Part shown: positions 50,889 through 59,474 of the stretch, piece after piece
Numbering within the stretch: position 1 is the stretch's first letter
Layout: each line of letters starts with the position of its first letter
DNA from: Streptomyces sp. NBC_01231
GTDB taxonomy: Bacteria; Actinomycetota; Actinomycetes; Streptomycetales; Streptomycetaceae
Direction: 5' to 3'
Assembly (NCBI GenBank): GCA_035999765.1
Contig: CP108521.1
Coordinates: 9,920,001-9,984,000, forward strand
Length of the DNA: 64,000 nucleotides
Program-made: the position numbers and the translations under genes
The notes under the pieces: generated by a model
The model's database searches: none
Told to the model about the DNA's origin: nothing
What the model saw: only the letters and a program-made list of their open reading frames with translations

Positions 50889-51766
50889 GCCCCACCCTCG
50901 AAGTTGGCCCGCCAGGTCAGCAGCCGGCGGGAAAGGATCCGTACGGCGAAGTCGCAGGCGAGTCCGAGCAGCGCGTACACGACGAGGCACAGCACGATGA
51001 CGTCCGTGCGGAAGTACTGCTGGGCGTTGCTCATCAGATAGCCGAGCCCCGCGTCCGCGTTGATCTGCTCGGCGAAGACCAGCGCCAGCCAGGCGGTGGA
51101 CAGCGCGTACCGGAGTCCCACGAGCGCCCCGGGCAGCGCGCTCGGCAGGATCACGTACGTGACCAGTCCGAGCCTGCCCAGGCCCATCATCCGGGCCGCC
51201 TCGACGAGTTGGGCGTCGGCGGAACGGATGCCGCCGTAGATGTTGAAGTACAGCGGGTACGTCACGCCGAGGGCGACCAGGGCGATCTTCGGGGTCTCCT
51301 CGATACCGAACCAGACGATGAACAGGGGGATCAGACCCACCCACGGGATCGCCCGGAACATGCCCATCGAGGAGTCGATGACGTCCTCGCCGAGCCGGAA
51401 CAGCCCCGCCAGCAGCGACAGACCCAGTGCGACGCTCGCGCCGATCACGAAGCCGATGGCCGCGCGGCGGCCCGACGCGGCGATGGCGTCGGGGAGTTCA
51501 CCGCTCCGGGTGAGCTCGACGGCCTGGCGAACCACGTCCACCGGGGAGGCCAGCACGGATTCCGGGAGCACGCCGGTGGCCGAGGTCAGCCACCACAGCA
51601 GGACGAGGCCGACGGGGCCCACGGACCGCCGCACCGAACGGGGGACGGCGAGGCGGCGACCGGTCCTGACCGTGCCGCGGATGGTGACGCGGCCGGTCCG
51701 TACGGCCTCGTCCGGGGGTGCCGCCTGCTGCGGCAGCGCGGTCGGGTCGAGGGATTTCGTCGTCAT
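50885..51766 (-). CDS. ABC transporter permease, SsuC-like
   Basis: Permease of 293 residues. A 45-residue soluble basic N-terminus precedes six helices beginning with VGPVGLVLLWWLTSATGVLP. The EAA loop is LVEAARMMGLGRLGLVTYVI, and SMGMFRAIPWVGLIPLFIVW and TAWLALVFAEQINADAGLGY are family markers of SsuC/TauC. The ATG overlaps the sulfurtransferase stop in an ATGA. Together with SsuB-like and SsuA-like proteins it forms a complete sulfonate-type importer. Confidence 0.9.
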   Translation of the reverse strand: MTTKSLDPTALPQQAAPPDEAVRTGRVTIRGTVRTGRRLAVPRSVRRSVGPVGLVLLWWLTSATGVLPESVLASPVDVVRQAVELTRSGELPDAIAASGRRAAIGFVIGASVALGLSLLAGLFRLGEDVIDSSMGMFRAIPWVGLIPLFIVWFGIEETPKIALVALGVTYPLYFNIYGGIRSADAQLVEAARMMGLGRLGLVTYVILPSALPGALVGLRYALSTAWLALVFAEQINADAGLGYLMSNAQQYFRTDVIVLCLVVYALLGLACDFAVRILSRRLLTWRANFEGGA

Positions 51767-52602
51767 GGCCGGTCTCCCTTCGCGGCCGGGCGGTCGGGAT
51801 CGGCGGACCAGGCGGACCAGGAGCCGGGGAAGAGCACCGCGTCGAACCCGGCGATCTCCAGCGCGGCGATCTGATGGGCGGCGGTGACGCCGGAGCCGCA
51901 GTACACGCCGACGCGCCCCGCCTCGCGGGCACCCTTCGCCTCGAACCGTTCCCGCAGGTCCGCCACCGGCAGGAAGGTGCCGTCCGCCGCGAGGTTCTCG
52001 CCGGTGGGGGCGGAGACGGCGCCAGGGATGTGCCCCGCACGGGGGTCCACCGGCTCCACCTCGCCGCGGTACCGCTCGGCGGCTCGCGCGTCCAACAGCA
52101 GCCCGGACGCGGCGAGTTCGGCGGCACCGTCGGCATCGGTCACCGGCAGTCCGCCGGGACGCAGCACGACATCGCCTGGCGGGGGAGCGGCAGGTACCCC
52201 GGACTCCAGCGGCAGCCCGGCGGACCGCCAGGAACCGAGTGCCCCGTCCAGGAGCGTGACCTGGGCGTGGCCCGCGTACCGCAGCAGCCACCAGGCACGG
52301 GCGGCGGCGGTGTTGCCCAAGTCGTCATGGACGACGACCCGTTGGCCCTGCCGGATGCCCCACCTGCGCGCCGCGTCCTGGAGCTCCGCGAGGTCGGGCA
52401 GCGGATGCCGGCCGCCCTCCGGGCTCGGCGGCGCGGCCAGTTCGGTGTCCAGGTCGACGTAGACCGCGCCCGGGATGTGTCCCTCGGCGTAGTGGTCGCG
52501 GCCGTGCGGATCGCCCAGCGCCCAGCGGACGTCGAGGACGACCGGGGGAGCGTCGGAGGCGAGCAGCTCGCGGAGTTCGGAGACGGTCGTGGTCACGGTC
52601 AT
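51763..52602 (-). CDS. Sulfurtransferase, tandem rhodanese domains
   Basis: Protein of 279 residues made of two rhodanese domains. The N-terminal one (residues 1-135) has DVRWALGDPHGRDHYAEGHI but an Asp-rich loop (VVVHDDLGN) and no active cysteine. The C-terminal one has the active loop VGVYCGSGVTAAHQ with Cys 235, and DARAAERYRGEVEPVDPRAG. The CGSGVT loop is the type found in mercaptopyruvate and thiosulfate sulfurtransferases. The ATG overlaps the hydrolase stop. In a sulfur-scavenging operon it may handle thiosulfate or persulfide. Confidence 0.93.
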   Translation of the reverse strand: MTVTTTVSELRELLASDAPPVVLDVRWALGDPHGRDHYAEGHIPGAVYVDLDTELAAPPSPEGGRHPLPDLAELQDAARRWGIRQGQRVVVHDDLGNTAAARAWWLLRYAGHAQVTLLDGALGSWRSAGLPLESGVPAAPPPGDVVLRPGGLPVTDADGAAELAASGLLLDARAAERYRGEVEPVDPRAGHIPGAVSAPTGENLAADGTFLPVADLRERFEAKGAREAGRVGVYCGSGVTAAHQIAALEIAGFDAVLFPGSWSAWSADPDRPAAKGDRP

Positions 52603-53303
52603 GCCGGGCCCTCCGCGATCGTGGGCAGAGCGGGGGACAGGCGCAGCCGCTCCAGGAAGAGCACGAGGGTGGCGGCGACCGTGCGGTGCAGCGCGTCGTT
52701 GAGGACGTCATGCCGGCCGCCGTGGAAGGTCACCGTCCGCACGCCCGGGTGAGGGGCATACACGTCCGTTGCCCGGGCGAGTGGGCTCACCGTGTCGTCC
52801 CTGCCGTGCAGGGCGAGTACGGGAACCCGCACGAGGTCGAGACGCAGGTCCGGCAGGTCCGGGTGCTCGTCCAGGGCCCCGCGCCGGAACTCGGGGTCGT
52901 CCGCGAGACGGGACCGGTGGGTGGGGCAGGCGGTACGGGCCTCGACCTCGGCCTCCCAACTCCCGGAGTTCCAGGTGGTGGTGGGCAGACCGGCCAGGAC
53001 CAGCGCGTCGACGCCGGGGGCCGGGTCGGCGGCCAGCCGGGCGGCGTAGCGGGCGCCGGTGTCCGAGCCCACCAGCACCTTGGGGCCGGGCAGCGACTCG
53101 TCGGCGAGCAGCTTGGCGGCCTCGTCGAGTACGGACGGATCGGCGGACGGGTCACCGAGGGCACGCACACGGTAGGCGTCGAAGGCGAGACGGCGGCCGA
53201 ACCGCTCGTACACACCGCCGTGTTCACCCCGGCCGGCCAGCACGATCAGGGTGCCGCGCGCGGCGAGACCTTCGGGTTCGTCCCAGGAGAAGGATGAGGG
53301 CAT
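52599..53303 (-). CDS. Alpha/beta hydrolase (serine aminopeptidase S33-like), Asp in nucleophile position
   Basis: Hydrolase-fold protein of 234 residues. GTLIVLAGRGEHGGVYERFG near residue 17 is the oxyanion region of the S33/monoacylglycerol-lipase group, and ALHGRDDTVSPLA plus FHGGRHDVLND hold the acidic and histidine positions. The nucleophile elbow reads G79-S80-D81-T82-G83, so the central residue is Asp, not the usual Ser. It is the first gene of the nine-gene operon. What it hydrolyses (for example a sulfate or carboxylate ester) cannot be told. Confidence 0.8.
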   Translation of the reverse strand: MPSSFSWDEPEGLAARGTLIVLAGRGEHGGVYERFGRRLAFDAYRVRALGDPSADPSVLDEAAKLLADESLPGPKVLVGSDTGARYAARLAADPAPGVDALVLAGLPTTTWNSGSWEAEVEARTACPTHRSRLADDPEFRRGALDEHPDLPDLRLDLVRVPVLALHGRDDTVSPLARATDVYAPHPGVRTVTFHGGRHDVLNDALHRTVAATLVLFLERLRLSPALPTIAEGPA

Positions 53304-53590
53304 GAGGAAGCAGCTCCCGTTTCAGGGCAGGGGGCATCCGTACGGAAAGAACGGAAAGGAGGGCGACCGAGCGCGCCTGTCACGTGTCAGTGAAAAGAGA
53401 ACGTGAGCGACTCGGAAACGCGGGAAAGCGCCGGTGTGCGGCGGAGGGTCAGCGACAGAGCGCGCTGCACGCCACGCCGAAGTCGATGACTCGGCGCTGC
53501 GTCAGAAGGGCAGCGGAAGCGGTCGCGTGCAACATGAACCCATCATGACCGGCCGCGACGGGCCGCGTCCAACGACGATTCCGCATCGAA
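53304..53590. promoter_or_regulatory. Divergent control region of the organosulfur operon
   Basis: Non-coding region between the hydrolase and LysR genes. AT-richer stretches near 53385-53410 and 53530-53600 are likely promoters. The hydrolase gene start is preceded on its own strand by a GGGAG-like ribosome site. No RNA element is recognised. Confidence 0.4.
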
Positions 53591-53613
53591 ACCGATCAGG
53601 AATCGTGATCGGT
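53591..53613. promoter_or_regulatory. LysR-type operator (T-N11-A palindrome)
   Basis: Perfect 8-bp arms ACCGATCA / TGATCGGT with a 7-base centre, containing the T-N11-A LysR core. It lies 25 bp upstream of the LysR start and overlaps its predicted promoter, as expected for auto-regulation and activation of the divergent operon. Confidence 0.75.
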
Positions 53614-53626
53614 CCGTGTGGCGGGC

Positions 53627-53632
53627 TACTGT
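53627..53632 (+). promoter_or_regulatory. Candidate -10 (TACTGT), leaderless transcript
   Basis: TACTGT lies six bases before the LysR ATG. With transcription starting at the A or just before it, the mRNA would be leaderless; no ribosome site is visible. Confidence 0.5.
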
Positions 53633-53638
53633 CACGGC

Positions 53639-54487
53639 ATGCCCCCACCCGTCCTCGACATCGTGGCCCTGCGCAGCCTGACCGCGGTCGCCGACTGCGG
53701 CGGCTTCCACCGCGCCGCCCGGACGCTGTCCCTGAGCCAGTCCGCGGTCAGTCAGCACGTCCGCAAACTGGAGAAGGCCCTGGGCCGGCCCGTCGTCGAA
53801 CGCGAGGGCCGCGGCACCCGCTTCACGCCGGAGGGGCGCCTGCTGCTCGAACAGGCCCGCCGGATCCTCGCCGTGCACGACGAGGCCGTACGCACCCTGC
53901 TGGACCCGGACGGCGACACCGTCACCATCGGGTCCACCGAGCACGCCGCCGACCAGTTCCTGCCCCGCCTCACCGCCGCCGTCCAAGAGGTGCGGCCCGG
54001 CTGTCGGGTCCGCTTCCGCATCGACCGCTCCGCCCGGCTCGTCGAGGCCGTGGAGCGCGGCAGCGTGGATGTCGCGGTGTACGTCACGGAGGCCGCCGCC
54101 ACCGAGGGCACCCCCGTCGGCGGCCTCCCGCTCACCTGGCACACCGCCCCGGGCTGGCAGCCGCCGCCCGCACCGGTGCCGGTCCCGCTGGTCGCCATCG
54201 AGGAACCCTGTGCGATCCGCCGCCGGGCCATCGCGACCCTGGCCGCACAGGGCGTGCCCGCCACGGTCGTCGGCGACGCCGGATATCTCGCGGGAGTCCT
54301 CGACATCGCCCGCACCGGGCAGGGCGTCGCCCTGCTCGCGGCGCTCGGACCGGCGCCGGACGGTCTGACCCCGTACGACGGGCTGCCGCAGGTCACCCCC
54401 ATCCCGATGAGCGCGCTGGCCCGGCCGGGCGTGGACCCGGCGACGGGCGCCGCGGCGTTCGAGGCGGTACGGGAACTGCTGCGCTGA
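53639..54487 (+). CDS. LysR family transcriptional regulator
   Basis: Regulator of 282 residues. The N-terminal HTH is ALRSLTAVADCGGFHRAART, then LSLSQSAVSQHVRKLEKALG (residues 8-50). The effector domain follows (EHAADQFLPRLTAAVQEVRP, then VAIEEPCAIRRRAIATLAAQ). It is divergent from the nine-gene organosulfur operon, with a perfect LysR palindrome between them, so it is the probable regulator of sulfonate/sulfone use. The ATG is placed by a leaderless -10; a start seven codons upstream gives no homologous sequence. Confidence 0.92.
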   Translation: MPPPVLDIVALRSLTAVADCGGFHRAARTLSLSQSAVSQHVRKLEKALGRPVVEREGRGTRFTPEGRLLLEQARRILAVHDEAVRTLLDPDGDTVTIGSTEHAADQFLPRLTAAVQEVRPGCRVRFRIDRSARLVEAVERGSVDVAVYVTEAAATEGTPVGGLPLTWHTAPGWQPPPAPVPVPLVAIEEPCAIRRRAIATLAAQGVPATVVGDAGYLAGVLDIARTGQGVALLAALGPAPDGLTPYDGLPQVTPIPMSALARPGVDPATGAAAFEAVRELLR

Positions 54488-54607
54488 GGCGAGCCGTGGC
54501 GGTCGACCCCGGACGGGCGGGCTGGGCCCCGGGTCCGCGGTCCGACGCGCCGGACGGGCCGGCCGACGCGCCGTGAGAGGCGTACCGCCCGTTCGACGTG
54601 CGGCGGC

Positions 54608-55006
54608 CTAGCCCAGCATCCGGGCCAGCACGTCCCGCTGCAGCGGCCGCACCCGTGCGTGCAGGTCTCGGCCCGCGCGGGTCAGGGCCACCCATACGCC
54701 CCGCCGGTCCTCCACGCAGACGGAGCGTTCCACCAGGCCGTCCTTCTCCAGACGGCCGATCAGCCGGGACAGCGCGCTCTGGCTGAGATGCACCCGGCCG
54801 ACGAGGTTCTGGACACGGCACTGGTCGCCCTCCTCGGGCGACTCGGTGGCCAGGATGTCGAGCACCTCGAAGTCGCTCGCGCCCAGCCCGTGCGGGTGCA
54901 GCACGCGGTCGATCTCGCACATCGTGCGGGCGTGCACGGACAGGATGTCCCGCCACCGCTCCTCGAGGCCGACTCCGACATCGACTCCGACCGTTTTCAC
55001 CGCCAT
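54608..55006 (-). CDS. MarR family transcriptional regulator
   Basis: Regulator of 132 residues, slightly short for the family. The winged helix is visible as EVLDILATESPEEGDQCRVQ, VHLSQSALSRLIGRLEKDG, VERSVCVEDRRGVWVALT (about 46-112), and dimer helices are at both ends. Three tandem copies of a 16-17 bp repeat lie upstream (55074-55121), beyond an AT-rich promoter segment with ACTAGT. It probably represses itself and perhaps the VOC gene upstream; the ligand is unknown. Confidence 0.9.
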   Translation of the reverse strand: MAVKTVGVDVGVGLEERWRDILSVHARTMCEIDRVLHPHGLGASDFEVLDILATESPEEGDQCRVQNLVGRVHLSQSALSRLIGRLEKDGLVERSVCVEDRRGVWVALTRAGRDLHARVRPLQRDVLARMLG

Positions 55007-55073
55007 ACCCGCACGGTAGCACCAAATCGGCCATTTGTTGAGTGTGCAACTAGTGCATGTGCAAGGAATGCAC

Positions 55074-55121
55074 CCAAGAACCTGTCATGCCCAAGAACTG
55101 TCATGCTCAAGAACCTGTAGG
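55074..55121. repeat. Three tandem 16-17 bp repeats upstream of the MarR gene
   Basis: Copies begin CCAAGAACCTGTCATGC (55074), CCAAGAACTGTCATGC (55091) and TCAAGAACCTGTAGG (55107). The unit spacing is 16-17 bp, that is 1.5 helical turns. Located between the MarR promoter and the 3' end of the VOC gene. Confidence 0.8.
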
Positions 55122-55147
55122 AAGCGCATGCCCATGCATCGGTGGTC

Positions 55148-55498
55148 TCAGGCGGACGGGTCCTGCGTCAGCCCGATGAGGTTCCCGTCCGCGTCCTTCA
55201 CCGAGGCGATCAGCTTGCCGCCGCCGACGTCCTGGGTGTCCTGGAGCAGCTCCGCCCCGGCGGCCAGCAGCGCCGCGAGGGTCTCCCTGATGTCGGTCAC
55301 GTGCCAGTAGGGGACCGGGCCGGTCATGCCCCGCGCGTGCCCGTTGGGGTCGAGGCCGACGTCCTGCCCGGCGTCCCGGAATCCGACGTAGTACGACTCG
55401 TCGGCGTACGGTTCCACCCCCAACAGGGCTGCGAACAGGGGCTTCGCCACAGCGAGGTCCTTCACGGGGTAGATGATCGTCTTGAGCCCTGCGGTCAT
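55148..55498 (-). CDS. VOC family protein (glyoxalase/bleomycin-resistance fold)
   Basis: Protein of 116 residues with two beta-alpha-beta-beta-beta units. LKTIIYPVKDLAVAKPLFAA, then LLGVEPYADESYYVGF, and IASVKDADGNLIGLTQDPSA are family-type strands. Metal-ligand positions are not clearly filled in the second half, so it may be a non-enzymatic binding protein. It lies upstream of the MarR gene in the same direction, 140 bp away, a common pairing in drug-tolerance and stress loci. Function unknown. Confidence 0.85.
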   Translation of the reverse strand: MTAGLKTIIYPVKDLAVAKPLFAALLGVEPYADESYYVGFRDAGQDVGLDPNGHARGMTGPVPYWHVTDIRETLAALLAAGAELLQDTQDVGGGKLIASVKDADGNLIGLTQDPSA

Positions 55499-55706
55499 GG
55501 CGTACTCCTCCGTACCGAGTGGACCCGACGGATGATGTCGGTGGTCTCACGCTAGGCCGGGGAGCGGGTGGCCGCTTCTTCGATCCTGACCGGTTGCCGT
55601 ACGCCCTCGCCGGGCGGCCGCGCGGCCGGACCGCCGAGCCAGCCACTCGCGGGCCGGTCTTCAGGACCGCGCCCGCGATCCGCCCGCGATCCGCCCGCGA
55701 TCCCCG

Positions 55707-56732
55707 CTAGGTCGACTCCCGCTTCACCAGCTCCGTCGGCAGGATCACCGCCGCCGGATCCTCGCCCCCCATCTGGGCCAGCAGCACCCGGACCATCTCC
55801 GTGCTGATGCGGTCCCAGGGCTGGCGGATGGTGGTCAGCTCCGGGCGGGAGGCGAGCGCGGCCGGGGAGTCGTCGAAGCCGCCCACCGCCACGTCCTGCG
55901 GCACTCGCCGCCCCGACCGCTCCAGTGCCGTCAGCACACCCTGGGCCATCAGGTCGGAGGCGACGAAGACGGCGTCCAGGTCCGGGACCCGGGCCAACAG
56001 CAGCTCGGCGCCCGCCTCGCCGCTGGCCCGGCTGTAGTCGCCGGAGACGATCAGCCGCTCGTCGAGCTCGACGCCCGCCTCGCCGAGCACCTCCTTGTAG
56101 CCCGCGAGGCGCTCGACTCCGCCAGGGGTGTCCAGGGGCCCGGTGACCACGCCGACGCGGCGGCGGCCCAGTGAGAGCAGGTGACGCACCATGTCCCGGG
56201 CGCCGTCCCGGTCGTCCGCCGCCACGTAGCTCACCCGGGAACCGAGCCCGATCGGCTTGCCGCACGCGACCAGCGGGACACCCGCCTCACGCAGTTCCTC
56301 GGCGATCGGGTCCCCGGAATGGCTGGAGACCAGCAGTACCCCGTCGACGTGCCCAGCGGTGATGTACCGCGAGATGCGCCGCCGCTCGTCCTCGGTCCCG
56401 GCCAGCATCAGCAGCAGGGGGATGTCGTGCGCGGCCAGCGCCTGGGTGCAGCCGCGCAACAGGACGTTGAAGTTGGGATCCTCGAAGAAGCGCTCCTGTG
56501 GCTCCGTCAGTAGAAAGCCGATCGAGTCGGAGCGCCCGGTGATCAGCGAACGGGCGTGCCGGTTGACCACGTACCCCGTCTTGCGGATGGCGGCGTTGAC
56601 AGCCTCCTGAGCGGCGGGGCTGACATAGTGCCCGCCGTTCAGCACGCGTGAGACGGTGCCGCGTGAGACTCCGGCCTCCCGCGCCACGTCGTGGATCGTC
56701 GGCGGTCTGCGCCGGCCCCCCGCATTGTTCAT
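55707..56732 (-). CDS. LacI family transcriptional regulator
   Basis: Regulator of 341 residues. The LacI helix-turn-helix and hinge are at the N-terminus (PTIHDVAREAGVSRGTVSRV, then LNGGHYVSPAAQEAVNAAIR), and a sugar-binding periplasmic-protein-like domain follows (DGVLLVSSHSG, DAVFVASDLMAQGVLTALER, QDVAVGGFDDSPAALASRPE). Start is the ATG just before NNAGGRRRP; a longer frame upstream adds unrelated residues. It is divergent from the GH42 gene at 56938, separated by about 205 bp, so it most likely represses that beta-galactosidase and itself. Confidence 0.93.
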   Translation of the reverse strand: MNNAGGRRRPPTIHDVAREAGVSRGTVSRVLNGGHYVSPAAQEAVNAAIRKTGYVVNRHARSLITGRSDSIGFLLTEPQERFFEDPNFNVLLRGCTQALAAHDIPLLLMLAGTEDERRRISRYITAGHVDGVLLVSSHSGDPIAEELREAGVPLVACGKPIGLGSRVSYVAADDRDGARDMVRHLLSLGRRRVGVVTGPLDTPGGVERLAGYKEVLGEAGVELDERLIVSGDYSRASGEAGAELLLARVPDLDAVFVASDLMAQGVLTALERSGRRVPQDVAVGGFDDSPAALASRPELTTIRQPWDRISTEMVRVLLAQMGGEDPAAVILPTELVKREST

Positions 56733-56937
56733 GGTCACGACTTTACGGCTCCGGTGCGCGGATGGCGGGCCCCCATAACCGCGCGATGACCCGGCCACAG
56801 TTCAGTGCGCTGTGATCGTGCACAGCATGCCTGGCATCCTGGCCTCTGGCAAAGCTCACCCCGGTACGGTTATCTTGGGCCGAGTGCCGCCCAGGCCATG
56901 TGTGCACGTTCCCATCCATCTGATTCGGGAGAGACTG
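56733..56937. promoter_or_regulatory. Divergent LacI/GH42 control region
   Basis: 205 bases with a possible GH42 -10 TATCTT in GGTTATCTTGGG (about 56869-56880) and repeated CCTGGC-type half-sites (around 56828-56852) that could be LacI-family operators. I could not define a perfect palindrome. Confidence 0.4.
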
Positions 56938-58959
56938 ATGCCGGAGACCGCCCCCAGGGGCCTCACCAGGCTCGCCTTCGGCGGGGACTACAACCCGGAG
57001 CAGTGGCCCGAGAGCGTCTGGCAGGAGGACGTCCGGCTGATGCGGGAGGCCGGTGTCTCCATGGTCAGCGTCGGGATCTTCTCCTGGGCCCTCCTGGAGC
57101 CCGCGCCCGGCACGTACGACTTCGGCTGGCTGGACCGTCTGCTCGACCTGCTGCACGCGCACGGCATCCGCGTCGACCTCGGCACCCCCACGGTCGTACC
57201 CCCGGCCTGGTTCTACCGCGCCCATCCCGAGGCGCTGCCCGTGACGGCCGACGGCACCCGCCTCGCGTTCGGCTCGCGGGGCGCCATCTGCCACAGCAAC
57301 ACCGACTACCGCACGGCCGCCGCGAACATCACCACCCGGCTCGCCGAGCGCTACGCGAGCCACCCGGCCCTGGCGCTGTGGCACGTGCACAACGAGTACG
57401 GCGTGCCCGTCTCGGCCTGCTACTGCGACTCCTGCGCCGCCCACTTCCGCCGCTGGCTGGAGACGGCGTACGGCACGGTCGACGGGGTCAACGAGGCCTG
57501 GGGCACCGCCTTCTGGGGCCAGCGCTACGCCGACCTCGAACAGATCGATCCGCCGCGCACCGCACCCACCGTCGGCAACCCGGGCCAGGCGCTGGACTAC
57601 AAGCGGTTCGCGGACGCCACCATGCGCGAGAACTTCGTGGCGGAACGGGACATCCTGCACCGCCTCTCGCCCGGCATCCCGGTCACCACCAACTTCATGA
57701 CCGCGCTCAGCCAGTGCGACTCCGTCGACTACTGGGCCTGGGGCCGCGAGGTCGACCTGGTCACCAACGACCACTACCTGATCACCGACGGCCGCCGCAC
57801 CCACGTCAACCTCGCGATGGCCGCCGACCTCACGCGCTCGGTCGCGGGCGGCGCCCCCTGGCTGCTCCTCGAACACTCCACGTCCGGCGTCAACTGGCAG
57901 CCACGCAACCCGGTCAAGGCACCCGGTCAGATGGCCCGCAACTCCCTGGGGCACGTGGCCCGCGGCTCCGAGGGCGCGATGTTCTTCCAGTGGCGGCAGT
58001 CGCGGCGCGGCGCCGAGAAGTTCCACTCGGCGATGGTCCCGCACGGCGGCACCGAGACCCGCGTATGGCGCGAAGTGGTCGAACTCGGCGCCCACCTGGA
58101 CTCGTTGAGCACGATCCGCGGCACCCGGACCCAGGCCGACGTGGCCGTCCTGTGGGACTGGCACTCCTGGTGGGCGCAGAACCTCCAGTGGCGCCCCAGC
58201 ACGGACCACGACCCCCGCGAACGCGCCGACGCCTTCTACGAGGCCCTCTACGACCGTCACCTCACGGTCGACTTCGCCCACCCGGAAGCCGACTTGTCGG
58301 CCTATCCCCTTGTCGTCGTCCCCGCGCTCTACCTCATGACCGAGGCCGCCGGGAACAACGTCAAGCAGTACGTCGAGAACGGCGGCAGCCTCGTCGTCTC
58401 GTACTTCTCCGGCATCGTCGACGAACACGACGCCGTCCACGAGGGCGCCTACCCCGGCTCGCTGCGGGACGTGCTCGGACTGACCATCGAAGAGTTCTCG
58501 CCACTGCTCCAGGGACAGTCGGTGCGCGTCGCCGGGCCCGACGGCTCGGAGCTCACCGGTGACGTGTGGACCGAGTTCGTGGTGCCGCGCGACGCCGAGC
58601 CGGTGTGGACGTACGCCGACGGCCCGGCCGCCGGCCACCCCGCCGTCACCCGGCACCGCTTCGGTGAGGGCACCGCCTGGTACGTGTCCACCCGTCTCGA
58701 CGCCCAGGGCCTCGACGCGCTGCTCGGCTGGGCCGTCGAGGACGCGGGCGTCGCCACCCGCGCAGACCTGCCCCGGGACGTGGAAGTGGTGCTCCGCACC
58801 GGCGAGTCGGGCACCTACCTGTTCGCGATCAACCACACCGCGTCCGACGTCAAGGTGCCGCTCGACACGGACGGCACCGAACTGCTCACCGGGGAACGGG
58901 CGGCGGGCCGCCTGTCCCTCCCGGCGGGCGCCGTGCGGGTCGTACGCCTCGACGGCTGA
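56938..58959 (+). CDS. GH42 beta-galactosidase, intracellular
   Basis: Glycoside hydrolase of 673 residues. The clan A barrel carries acid/base E153 in WHVHNEYGVP and nucleophile E312 in LLLEHSTSGVNWQ; FGGDYNPEQWPESVWQEDVR is the N-terminal GH42 signature. Cysteines in SACYCDSCAAHF give the zinc site known in many GH42 enzymes. The trimerisation and C-terminal beta domains are present. No signal peptide, so it acts on imported galactosides or oligosaccharides. Start is the ATG behind GGGAGAGA. Regulation by the divergent LacI protein is likely. A strong terminator follows directly. Confidence 0.95.
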   Translation: MPETAPRGLTRLAFGGDYNPEQWPESVWQEDVRLMREAGVSMVSVGIFSWALLEPAPGTYDFGWLDRLLDLLHAHGIRVDLGTPTVVPPAWFYRAHPEALPVTADGTRLAFGSRGAICHSNTDYRTAAANITTRLAERYASHPALALWHVHNEYGVPVSACYCDSCAAHFRRWLETAYGTVDGVNEAWGTAFWGQRYADLEQIDPPRTAPTVGNPGQALDYKRFADATMRENFVAERDILHRLSPGIPVTTNFMTALSQCDSVDYWAWGREVDLVTNDHYLITDGRRTHVNLAMAADLTRSVAGGAPWLLLEHSTSGVNWQPRNPVKAPGQMARNSLGHVARGSEGAMFFQWRQSRRGAEKFHSAMVPHGGTETRVWREVVELGAHLDSLSTIRGTRTQADVAVLWDWHSWWAQNLQWRPSTDHDPRERADAFYEALYDRHLTVDFAHPEADLSAYPLVVVPALYLMTEAAGNNVKQYVENGGSLVVSYFSGIVDEHDAVHEGAYPGSLRDVLGLTIEEFSPLLQGQSVRVAGPDGSELTGDVWTEFVVPRDAEPVWTYADGPAAGHPAVTRHRFGEGTAWYVSTRLDAQGLDALLGWAVEDAGVATRADLPRDVEVVLRTGESGTYLFAINHTASDVKVPLDTDGTELLTGERAAGRLSLPAGAVRVVRLDG

Positions 58960-58966
58960 CCGAGCT

Positions 58967-59013
58967 CCCCGTCGCCCGTGCGAGCACACGAGCCGCGGGC
59001 GACGGGGGTTTTT
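58967..59013 (+). terminator. Strong intrinsic terminator after GH42 gene
   Basis: Perfect 12-bp arms CCCCGTCGCCCG / CGGGCGACGGGG followed by GTTTTT, a textbook rho-independent terminator, eight bases after the GH42 stop. Confidence 0.92.
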
Positions 59014-59162
59014 CGTGCACGAGCCGACTGCGCCTGCCGAACGGACCTGTGCCGCAAGGGAGTTAGGTACCGGACAAGCTTGCCCGGTCGCCGGACAGGG
59101 CGGCTTGCGCTGCGGGACAGTGGGAAGACGCGGTACGCGGAGGCTCGGACGGAGGGAACAAG

Positions 59163-59450
59163 ATGCTGAGGACTCCCGTCGGCGAGAAGCGCCTGCACAT
59201 CCTCGAATGGCTGAAGGACCCCACCGCACACTTCCCGCCGCAGCGGCACGGAGACCTGGTCGAGGACGGCGTCACCGCGGACGCCGTAGCCCGCAAACTG
59301 GGCGTGAGCCGCTCGGTCGCCGAGACGCACCTCGGCCTTCTCGCGGACATCGGCCTGCTGCGCACCCGAAGAGTCCGGCGCCGCACCCACTACCGGTGCG
59401 ACGAGATGCGGATCGCCGAAGTGGCGCGCATGTTCGAGAAGGGCTGGTAG
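59163..59450 (+). CDS. Small winged-helix regulator (ArsR-like)
   Basis: Protein of 95 residues. EKRLHILEWLKDPTAHFPPQ, then DAVARKLGVSRSVAETHLGL, LADIGLLRTRRVRRRTHYRC gives a helix-turn-helix plus beta-wing of the ArsR type. It is truncated compared with metal-sensing ArsR proteins and lacks their cysteine pair; the single Cys near the end of the wing is unlikely to be a metal site. The ribosome site is GGAGGGAAC. The SMP-30-like gene follows after about 110 bp that contain tandem repeats; it may control that gene. Confidence 0.85.
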   Translation: MLRTPVGEKRLHILEWLKDPTAHFPPQRHGDLVEDGVTADAVARKLGVSRSVAETHLGLLADIGLLRTRRVRRRTHYRCDEMRIAEVARMFEKGW

Positions 59451-59474
59451 TCACCGGCCCGGCACGGGTACCCG

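Noticed and set aside
55074..55121. CRISPR-like short repeats
   Set aside because: Only three units with no spacers of constant size and no cas genes nearby; better described as tandem repeats.
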